Shown: piece after piece, positions 55,929 through 64,000 of the stretch | How the letters are laid out: each line of letters begins with the position of its first letter | Numbering within the stretch: the first letter of the stretch is position 1 | NCBI RefSeq assembly: GCF_029867415.1 | Contig: NC_081186.1 | Span: forward strand, 22,447,915-22,511,914 | Reading direction: 5' to 3' | Length of the DNA: 64,000 nucleotides | DNA from: Vicia villosa | Lineage: Eukaryota; Streptophyta; Magnoliopsida; Fabales; Fabaceae | Translations under genes and position numbers: made by a program | The notes under the pieces: generated by a model | The model's database searches: none | What the model was told of the DNA's origin: nothing | Seen by the model: only the letters and a program-made list of their open reading frames with translations

Positions 55929-56497
55929 CAAAAGCAATTTTTTGTCAAAGGACATATCATCAAGATAGAATCTCCAAATGAAAAATATGTTCCAAAGTGG
56001 CTTGTAGAGGACATCTTTAGGTTTCCAAAAAGTCCTAGAACTCTCTCATATATTAAAAATTGAGGGAGATATGCCTTGTCAAAGTTGGTCGATTTTGGAT
56101 AGAAAATGTGAAGCAAATAAGGGTTAAACTTGGATTTTTTCCAAATGGGCCTATTCTTTTATGATCCAAACTTGCTTATAAAGTATTAAGAAGCTCCAAA
56201 CTCAAGCCCACAATTATTTGACTTTTATTATATTTCTAGTGAATTTTTATTCATTTAAGATGCTATTTAAATAGAGATAATTGAAGAAAATATGTGAGAT
56301 TTGATTTGGCCTTATTTTCCAATCAATTTCAATCACATAAATGTCAAATATTGGCCTAATTTTCGTGCAAATAGAGATTGGTAAGAGAAGATTGAATTTT
56401 AGCCAAATTTGGAAGTTTAAAATCAAGGTTTCAATCAAGATTCAATCTCAATAATTATGGAGATTGGATCCAATATAATTGACCTAATATGATTCTC

Positions 56498-56505
56498 TAT
56501 AAGTA
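56498..56505 (+). promoter_or_regulatory. Putative TATA box of D1
   Basis: TATAAGTA in CTCTATAAGTATAG. D2 carries the same octamer on its own strand at 60437-60444. Confidence 0.55.
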
Positions 56506-57208
56506 TAGAAGCTAACACCAGGCACAGGGGGGGATTCGGACTTGGAGGAACCCTAACTAACTTCAAAAAAACTCAAAAAAAGTTCAAGAAATTTGGAATT
56601 CGATTTTGAAGTTTTAAGGAGACTCAGAGGCTTCTAAAGGTTCAACCGTATTCCTGGAGTATTGTTGATGGTTCCCCAATCAAGACGTCTGGAATCAGTG
56701 CCCACGAACTCACGGTTTGGCCAAGTTGGAAGAGCTTCGATTGCATCCATACGAGCATTATAAATACAATTTGATCTTATATTATTATTCATATTGATGC
56801 ACAATACGTTTCTGGATAGTTTAATTTGAATGTAAGTGCAGGAACTGGGAGCCACCATTTTTAGGTCTTGGAAGCTTCGTTTTAGGGCTTTAGGATTTAG
56901 GCAAAATTAGACAAAATCAGGGGCTCCATCATGCCTAGGGAACGATTCCGAATTGATTCATGGTTCTCTTTTGGATTTATATTATGTATTGGTGAATTTG
57001 AGGACTTGCAGGGCTATGGCAACAACGCAAAAACCGTGGGTATAAGCTTCTGCATTTTTCCAGAAAAGATGAAGAAGACGATGGCGTGGCAATCAGCCAT
57101 TCGTCCATTCAAATCCACGCACGCTGAATTTCACTTAAAATGTTACATTGTTCCGTTTTTAATACATATTGTTCAGCGTTCATTTTGTGTACAGAAAAGG
57201 AAAGGTGA

Positions 57209-57272
57209 ACGAGTGGCAAAAGCAAGGAGCTGATGGCGTAGGATACGCTGGTTCGATTCCCAGTCCCTGCGT
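57209..57272 (+). repeat. tRNA-like module in D1 LTR
   Basis: GGTTCGATTCC (57250-57260) is an exact B box, with CGAGTGGCAAAAGCAAGG about 35 bp upstream as a weak A box, and GGGATT-like pairing poor. Not a functional tRNA. Lies ~0.75 kb after the TATA box. Confidence 0.5.
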
Positions 57273-57734
57273 GTATTTTTATGAATTAGCAAACTCCTAG
57301 TTCACGTGCGCACTATCTCAAGGAGGTGCATGATATACCCTCTCCATTCAACCACTGGATCGTTACTAAGCAAGATCCAATGCACCTGGATTGAAGGCTC
57401 GTCACATGGACACTCAACCTAATCACATGCAATCAAAACCAGGTTTTATTGTATTTATTTTATTTACTTTATTACTTATTTATTTAGATTAAATATGAAG
57501 TAATTAGGATTAATTTAATTAAATTGCTAATTAGGGTTAGAATATAAATTAAGATTAGGGTTATAATCATTTAGGATTATTTTCCCGATTATATTCTCGA
57601 TTAGTCGACTAATTCGATTAATTTGTTTAATTAGCTTTAATTGTTAAAAATCAAACAAAACCCTGGAAAGATTATCAGGCATTAGGGTTTGCCCAATCCC
57701 ACTGGCCACTTGGCCAAAATATTAGGATTTAATT

Positions 57735-58068
57735 TATTATTCGTTTCAACTAAATTTATTGGTCGCGATGGGTAATAATCGATCATTTAATTATCAATTA
57801 AATTAAAATAAAAATACATATTATTTTGCTAAATGGTTTTAACCAAATATATTGGTTACGATGATTAGCATTCCCCCTTTAAAAATTCGTTATTATTTTT
57901 AATCAAAGCTATTGATTATGAGGGATAACGATAAAATCAATAATTAATTATTAAAATACCTCCGTTTGCTAAAAGTGATAATCGAATCAATCGATTAGAA
58001 TTGCTAGCAATCCTTCATTCAATCCGTTAACTATGGTGATCAAACCTATTGATCATCGCAACTAACGG
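57735..58068 (+). repeat. Array of five two-tier hairpins with covarying stems (D1 LTR)
   Basis: Inner stems with a 5-nt loop: 57748-57764 AACTAA/TTGGTC (imperfect), 57840-57858 TAACCAA/TTGGTTA, 57900-57918 TAATCAA/TTGATTA, 57979-57997 TAATCGA/TCGATTA, 58037-58055 TGATCAA/TTGATCA. Outer stems 5-9 nt away: 57736-57741/57774-57779 ATTATT/AATAAT, 57827-57832/57865-57870 TGCTAA/TTAGCA, 57887-57893/57925-57931 TCGTTAT/ATAACGA, 57966-57971/58005-58010 TTGCTA/TAGCAA, 58024-58029/58063-58068 CCGTTA/TAACGG. Confidence 0.8.
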
Positions 58069-58752
58069 TAACATATTAAACCAGGGTTGTACGCCATTTA
58101 AAACACTCAAAATTCATCTCTTCAATACTGCGATTTTCAAAACTACGATAAGGTATGTAATACGGTGAACTGACTTTATCAAAAGAAATGTCGCGGTAAG
58201 CAAAAGTCGCCACCGACTTTTATTTTATCCAATTGGAAAGGCTAAAAGAACAGGAAAAAGACCTTTTTAAAGATTTTGAGTTCGGGGGGTAAGTTATACA
58301 AAGGGAAGGTGTAAGGCACCCTTTGTATCCATGGTTATCCATGGGCTCTTAATTGCTTGGCTCACATTTGTCTTCAAAATGTTTGAATTGTTTGAAAAGC
58401 AGGGTGTGAACAGAAAAAATATTCGTTAAGGACTTTAGCTTGTAAATAAGCGTAGCCTTGTTTTGAAAGTATTTGAAAAGAGAGGTGTGAAAAGTAATTT
58501 GAAAGTTTGATTTGAATAGAGCAAGAAATTAGTAGCAACTACCCTAAGTTTAAAAACATTCTTTTAGCTTTTCAGGCAAAAGGGTCTATCCATACCATGA
58601 GAGGGCAGGAAGTCTTTCAATTGGATGTTAAGGGTCGTCGAGTAATCGCTCGCCATAAGACTGTCCCTTGCCATAAGACTGTCCCTTGCCATAAAGAGGG
58701 CAGGTAGTCTAAGGAAGGACATAATAGTCATTTTATCTTTTTAGGCATCATG

Positions 58753-58857
58753 CGAGGATACCTTAGCAATTTGGGGACAATTATTCTGTATAAGGCAACC
58801 TCGGGGGAGTTTCAATAACTTTGAAGGCGACAGGCAACATTGCTTTAGGTATCCTCG
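58753..58857 (-). repeat. Long inverted repeat in D2 LTR
   Basis: CGAGGATACCT (58753-58763) pairs with AGGTATCCTCG (58847-58857), and AGCAA (58765-58769) with TTGCT (58840-58844), 16 bp with a small bulge. Inside are further GGCAAC motifs. It occupies the same place in the LTR (after tRNA-like module, before LTR end) as the D1 and A arrays. Confidence 0.7.
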
Positions 58858-59516
58858 GAATCGAGGGACTTGACTATTTAGCATACTTAGAGGCAATAGG
58901 TTTATAAGGCAACATGCAACAAAGGCAACAAGAGGAATTACCTTAAAGGTGTGTGGGTGCAACAATCACGTGGTTCAATTCATATATATTATCTTGTAAT
59001 TAGTGATCTAATTTATTTAACGAAGCTTGCACTCCCTAGGATTACTAACCACAGCAGAAAAATAAAGGCAGAATTAAAACCCTACGCTATTACAATAAAC
59101 ACCTATGGGGATGGGGGAAAAATAAAACATAAAATTAACTTGCACATCTTCAGCCTTGATCTTCCTCGAACCTTCGATTGACTCTGATCATCTGAGAATT
59201 AAACGAAAAATGATAGTGGTGAGTGTAGAAGTAATTCATTGACAGTTGAAACCAATCATAATTTAAGCCTTAAGGCAAAAATTAAAATAAAAGGCAAAAC
59301 TTAGCTTTTTGATTGCCATGGCGCGTAGTCGGAAGATCTTGGCTAACCCTCAGATTGGGTGTGATGAGTCTGCGAAGGTGTATGGCGGAGCTTCACATCT
59401 GGGACGTTGGATCTGTATCACTAGAGATCTACTGGCAGCAATTTGAAGGTCCATCACGTACCCTCCTAGCATGCGCGCACCTGATCTTCTAGCAAGAAAA
59501 TTCAGAAAAAATATTG

Positions 59517-59590
59517 AGGCACAGCTGGGATCGAACCCAGGTTCTATAGGCAACAGGCGTGCACGGATGACCATTTAAGCTGCGTGTTCA
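59517..59590 (-). repeat. tRNA-like module in D2 LTR (minus strand)
   Basis: Minus strand reads GGTTCGATCCC (59527-59537), a B box, inside CTGGGTTCGATCCCAG, a perfect T-arm-like stem. About 40 bp upstream is GCTTAAATGGTCATCC, A-box-like. No complete cloverleaf drawn. Confidence 0.58.
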
Positions 59591-60436
59591 AGGTGTTTAA
59601 CTAACCACATTGACAAATTAAATATTAAACACGTTAGTTGATGAAATTTAAATACAAAAAGTCAAGAGTGGACCCCATCTGTGCGTGGTCTACCAATCGT
59701 GCGAAGAGAGAGATGCATTGGAAAGTTTGACCAACCACTGGGAGTGCGCCACGCGTGGAAAGAGAGGACAGAATGTTGGCTGGCCAATCGGTGAGCAACG
59801 CGTGGGACCACGAAGTGAGCTTCATCGTCTTCCTTGGACCTGCAATTTTTTGCTACGAAACTGCTTGCAATTTGCTACGAAATAAACTACAAAAATTCAT
59901 AGCAGAATCTGAGAAATTAAATTCGCAAAAAAAACGCGTTAGGCATACAAAAAGAAACCCCAGATCGACATAGATTTTTCTCCTGATCACGAATCCGACG
60001 TTGTTTTGGCTTAAAACTGGCTGCAAGCACGAACCCAAACTTGAAACTCTTTTGAGCCCTAACTATGGCGTCTTCCCATCCTTGCGTGTAAACTTCGATC
60101 TAAATGCTTGTATCATCTCAGAATAACGTCATGATCTTAAATAAAACATCGAAACTAATGGAAGCATGGTAATAAATAGCATACGAATTCAAGAACATAT
60201 ATGAATATGACATGCTTGGTATGAGTGTTTTACATGCTATACGAACCAAATATAAGCGTGTACTTACTCTTAGTTACCTTACAAGAAGAATGGAACGATT
60301 GGTTAAGGTTGATATGAGCTGCCAATAGGAAAACGATCGTTGATTCTTTTATGAGGTTTTTTGGAAATTTTGAGAGGTCCTTTTTTAGGCTAGGGTTCGT
60401 TCAATTCTGTTCCCCTTATTTCAGATTACCTTCAGG

Positions 60437-60444
60437 TACTTATA
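60437..60444 (-). promoter_or_regulatory. Putative TATA box of D2
   Basis: Minus strand TATAAGTA, the same as D1. The tRNA-like module and hairpins lie downstream in the direction of transcription. Confidence 0.5.
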
Positions 60445-61268
60445 GGGATGGATTTAGGGTTAGAAGTCTGGAGAAAATCAAATATTTGATTGAAAAAGAA
60501 TCGAAAGAAAATTTGATTGATTTTTTGCATGAAAACTTGCCAAGTTGGTATCAAATATTTCCAATTTTCCCTTAAACGAAATTCACTTGATTTGCCTTGA
60601 TTATTGATGATATATTGAATCAAATCTGGGACCAAATATAATCTTTGACTATTTCTAGCATTTTATTCAATTTAAATTGAATTTAAATGATTTAAACTCA
60701 AAATAAAATAGATAATAAATACTAAAAATGATGGGAATGGTCTATGGGTCGTGGATGTTCTTAAAATGAAGATTGGGTAAAAAGAAAATAGGCCCATTTG
60801 GAAATATTTGGAATTTTGGACCTTTTCTCTTCGCACATGCCCTTGGAAATAGGTGAACTTGTACACCTTTCCATTTCCTCCTACTTCAACATTTTTTCAA
60901 GTTATTGGACTTTTTAGAAACTTTAAAGAGTCCTCTAACCAATGTCTTTGGTCTCATGTCAAAATGATTTTCCATGCTCCTTGTATGTTCTTTTGAAGAA
61001 GATGACTTTTGGTTGACTTTTGAAAAGGACCTATAATGTTTTGATCCATATCTCTTAAATGAAGCATTTTTAGACTTGGCATGTGAGAGACAAATTTGTA
61101 TAGAATTCAATTTCCTTCAAAATGAGCTTTAGATGGAAAATTTATGAGGTTCCATGTAGGAGTTATGGCTGGTCAAAGTTCAGTTGACTTTCTCCTATGA
61201 AAAACCTAATTTAGAAAGTTTTGAATTTGTTGATTTCTGATCTTTCCTTGATGAACCATGATCAATTC

Positions 61269-62414
61269 TGAAGGATAGAAAAACACTTAGAAAGGGGGGG
61301 TTTGAATAAGTGTAGCTTTAAAACTTGTAAGATAAAAACAATTTGCACAATGATTTTTATCCTGGTTCGTTGTTAACTAAACTACTCCAGTCCACCCCCT
61401 TGGAGTGATTTACCTCACTTGAGGATTTAATCCACTAATCATACTTGATTACAATGGTTTTCCACTTAGACAACTGCTAAGTCTTCTAGAGTATCCTGAT
61501 CACAACCTGATCACTCTAGGAACAAACTGCTTAGACAACTTCTAAAACTTGCTAGAGTATATTGATCAACAACCTGATCACTCTAGTCCTTTACAAATTA
61601 ATGTAAACAAATTCTAAGAGTATTACAATGCTTCTTAAAAGCTATAATCACAACTGTGATATTTCTCTTAAAGTTTAAGCTTAATCTCACTATAATATTA
61701 CAACAGCAATAAGTGAGCTTGATGATGAAGTATGAGAGCTTTTGATTTGAACAACGTTTCTGCAAGTTGGTTCAGAGTTTGTAATTCGTTCGTTAACCTT
61801 TGCTTCTCATCAGAACTTCATATTTATAGGCGTTTGAGAAGATGACCGTTGGGAGCATTTAATGCTTTGCGTAATCCGTACAGCATTGCATTTAATGTTT
61901 CACTCTTTTGTCAACTACCTCGAGCCTTGTTTCTGCTGTGTCTACAGACGTTGCCTTTAATAGCTTCTAACGTTCCTTTTGTCAGTTAGCGTAGCCTGCC
62001 AGTCTAGTACTTGCTTCTGATATGATGTTTGTGTAAACAACGTTTAAATGTCATCAGAGTCAAACAGCTTGGTGCAGAGCATCTTCTTGTCTTCTGACCT
62101 TGAAGTGCTTCTGAGCGTGATACCATGAGAACTTCAGTGCTTCTGCTTTTGATTTCAAGTTCTTCTGATGCTTCCATAGACCCATGTTCTGATTCTGCTT
62201 GACCATCTTCTGATGTCTTGCCAGACCATGTTCTGATGTTGCATGCTGAACCTTCTGAGTCAGTGCTTCTTGCGCTGATTTTGTGCATACTCTTTGTATA
62301 ATTCCAGAAACGGAAATTGCATAGTATTAGAGTACCACATTATCTCTTACAAAATTCATATCCTTGTTATCATCAAAACTAAGAATATTGATCAGAACAA
62401 ATCTTGTTCTAACA
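61269..62414 (-). repeat. 3' LTR of copia5
   Basis: 1146 bp; the minus strand is homologous throughout to copia1 40231-41361 (TGTTAGAACAAG...CTATCCTTCA) with visible divergence. TATAAATA on the minus strand at 61821-61828 is a candidate TATA box (copia1 has TATATATT there). Confidence 0.88.
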
Positions 62415-63427
62415 ATCTCCCCCTTTTTGATGATGACAAAAACATACATAAATGATATGAATTTGCGATCAGAATATCAGACGGCTAAAGACAATTACAC
62501 AGCTATAGCACAAGCATATAGACAATGTGTGAATATGTCTCCCCCTGAGATTAACAATCTCCCCCTAAGATAAATAATCTCCCCCTGAAATTAATACTAG
62601 AAGAATTTTATAAGTAAAAGACTTCCCTGAGTATTTCAGTAGAGACGTTCACAAATGCTTAGATCTTCAGAACATTCACAGCTTCTGATTCTTGCTTCCA
62701 TAGGACAGCTTCAGAACATGAATATCTTCTTGAGTCATTGCATGCTAGATTGTATCAGAACATTGTTGAATGTACCAGAGCATCATCAGAGCATCTCTAC
62801 ATCCTGAAATGTTACAGAACAAACTAAACGACAAAAGTCAGCATGAATGAATCAGAACATAAAATATGTATCAGAACATATAATTATGTATCAGAGCACA
62901 TAAACATAAAATGTTTCAGAGCATATTTTGTAACTAAAACATGCATCAGAACATATAAAGAATAAGAATGAAAGTATATTCTCTCATCAGAATATCAGAA
63001 CATTCTTCCTTCTTGCTTCTGATCTTGAAGCTTTCTAGCACTCAGCTTGCTTCAATTTCCAAAAGCTTGATTCTTTATAGAATTGCTTTTCCTCATCTCT
63101 TTGCTTCTCATGTTGAGCTTTAAAGAGGATCTTCAATTCCTGCAAGACAACACTTAAAAACATAGAACTTTGCAAGTTCTGTTAGAAATGTGGAGCCTTT
63201 CTCCCAGCAACTGATAAAATAAATCAGATCATTTATCACATATTTCTCCCCCTTTTTGTCATAACATCAAAAACATAATAGATTCAGATGAAAAACAAGA
63301 CAAACACATAGAAGAAAAGGATAATTATCATTAAGTTCAAGGAGAAAAGGTTCAGAAGTACAAGAGGAAGATGCAAAAACAGATGCATCAAGGCAAAAAA
63401 AAAAAACAGTCTAAGACTCAATCTAAG
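62415..63427 (-). other. Polypurine tract and 3' untranslated region of copia5
   Basis: Plus-strand ATCTCCCCCTTTTT at 62415-62428 is the complement of the polypurine tract. GATTAACAATCTCCCCC-like units recur at ~62541, 62561 and 62575 (three near 20-bp steps), duplicating the tract. The rest is homologous to 39242-40230 of copia1; no coding support. Confidence 0.75.
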
Positions 63428-64000
63428 ATGACCCTAGCTTCGACATGATCTTGGCCAGCATATCATGAATCCCACTGTTGCTCTCATTCTGCCTTTCTTT
63501 TTAGCCTAGCCTGTTGTTTCTTCTGATCCTTCTTCTGAAGATCAGCTTTGGACAGAAGTACTCTTCCACGGATCCAAGCAGGATCAACTTCTGATTGCTT
63601 CCGTACAGAATCTTCCAAGTGATGCTTGACAGCCTTGTGAAGTTCTCGATGGAACAATGTCGCAAAACCGTCAACAGGAACTCTCCTTGACAGAATGTCA
63701 GGAAAGCTTGTACCAACAGAAGATACCGTCTGGATGAGATCAAGTCTGAACAAATCCACACCGTTGAAGATGGGACCTTGAACCACTCCAAGAAATTGGG
63801 ACGCATCAAGGGTCCTGATGGAATCCAGTAGATTGCTTTCAGTCAGAATGTCATATATCATTCTGGCGAAAGGAATAGTGTTCCTTGGAATATGAGGGTA
63901 CTTAACCCTTTCTTCTTCTCTTGACTCAAAAATGGCAGTCTTCAGATTCTCAAACAAAATGTGAGAGATGTTGAGTTCTATCTTGCTGCCAATGCAGAAG
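63428..64000 (-). pseudogene. C-terminal part of third ORF of copia5, deleted and frameshifted
   Basis: Open from the window edge on the minus strand (no true ATG; the frame enters at 64000) to TGA at 63484: SKIELNISHILFENLKTAIF ... QARLKRKAE. A frame change at ~63490 leads directly to the ending SNSGIHDMLAKIMSKLGSS at 63428-63485, the same C-terminus as the copia1 third ORF. In copia1 roughly 500 residues of Pro/Ser- and charge-rich sequence separate these parts, so copia5 carries an internal deletion. Confidence 0.7.

Larger units (their letters stand above)
55929..58188 (+). repeat. Remainder of Ogre-type LTR D1
   Basis: Continues the LTR started at 54384 once the solo LTR is removed. It holds a TATA box (56498), a tRNA-like module (57209-57272), an AT-rich zone and a five-hairpin array (57735-58068). 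No LTR 3' end or PBS was found before 58188, where the opposite-strand LTR D2 begins, so D1 is cut by D2. ORFs here (100 aa at 56931 and shorter) have no coding support. Confidence 0.75.
58189..61268 (-). repeat. Ogre-type LTR 'D2', minus strand, interrupted by copia5
   Basis: The plus-strand left end TGTCGCGGTAAGC resembles the LTR end of B (TGTCGCACGC) and is followed by a GTCGCCACCGACTTTT motif and a GGGAAGGTGTAAGGCACCC motif also seen in B's R-U5. No PBS lies to its left, so it is a 3' LTR or a solo LTR; AGAAA (58184-58188) would be the target duplication. U3 sequence matches the reverse complement of D1. Its start lies beyond copia5, outside the window. It holds an 18-bp direct repeat (~58653-58690) and a 16-bp stem (58753-58857). 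Confidence 0.75.
61269..64000 (-). mobile_element. SIRE-type Ty1/copia element 'copia5', 3' part, minus strand
   Basis: 3' LTR (61269-62414), polypurine tract, 3' untranslated region and the end of a third ORF, running off the right edge. Same family as copia1. Inserted in D2; AATTC (61264-61268) is the presumed target duplication. Confidence 0.85.

Noticed and set aside
56931..57233. 100-aa ORF in the D1 LTR
   Set aside because: Single ORF in an LTR leader, no domain, not seen in the related D2 LTR.
1..64000. Host protein-coding genes
   Set aside because: Every long ORF is assignable to a retrotransposon or lies in LTR or untranslated element sequence; no exon-intron host gene pattern was recognised by eye.

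Overview
This window is plant nuclear DNA made almost entirely of nested LTR retrotransposons. I found no host gene, rRNA gene or functional tRNA gene. The best guess for the source is a legume, most likely tribe Fabeae (Pisum, Vicia, Lathyrus or Lens). The reason is a complete 25-kb Ogre-type Ty3/gypsy element (Tat lineage) with ~6-kb LTRs, an extra ORF before gag, two RNase H domains and an intron-like break between protease and reverse transcriptase. SIRE-like Ty1/copia elements with a third ORF after pol surround it. The species is an inference from element type, not from a marker gene.

Layout. (1) 1-7155, minus strand: leader, degenerate gag and 5' LTR of a second Ogre/Tat element ('B'), inserted into the 5' LTR of a copia element. 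(2) 7156-41361, plus strand: that SIRE-type element ('copia1'), with damaged gag-pol, RT/RNase H deleted and a damaged third ORF. (3) 9041-34049: Ogre element 'A', complete, inside the copia1 gag region, with 5-bp target duplication ACAAC. (4) 41362-43833, minus: 'copia2' (gag and 5' LTR), split by copia1. (5) 43834-44919: fragment of another copia-type LTR ('copia4') ending in a 30-bp tandem repeat. (6) 44920-45532: start of an Ogre-type LTR ('D1'), interrupted by 'copia3' (minus; 3' LTR, third ORF, nearly complete gag-pol). (7) 53383-55928: a 2546-bp near-identical direct copy of 43919-46464, in which the copia3 LTR is a solo LTR flanked by CAAAA on both sides. (8) 55929-58188: rest of the D1 LTR. 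(9) 58189-61268, minus: another Ogre-type LTR ('D2'). (10) 61269-64000, minus: 'copia5', a relative of copia1, running off the window.

Relative order of events, from who interrupts whom: copia4 is older than copia2 and D1; copia2 is older than copia1; copia1 is older than A and B; D1 is older than copia3 and D2; D2 is older than copia5. Element A has three long intact ORFs (ORF1, gag-protease, RT-RNaseH-integrase) and LTRs that look about 99% identical except in one ~90-bp patch, so it is young and may be competent.

The most interesting signal is not a protein. All the Ogre-type elements carry inverted-repeat hairpins in non-coding regions predicted to be transcribed. In A, B and D1 these form arrays in which loop and spacing are kept between copies while stem sequences change in compensatory pairs. 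In A there are five such arrays: two in the LTR (with one more member in the leader), one directly after pol, one double-stem array before the polypurine tract, and a 76-bp tandem repeat whose last copy carries two compensatory double substitutions. In D1 and B they form arrays of two-tier hairpins; in D2 I found one long inverted repeat. A, D1 and D2 LTRs also share the order TATA box, tRNA-like module(s) with a Pol III B box, then hairpins. This looks like a conserved structural RNA programme of Ogre transcripts.
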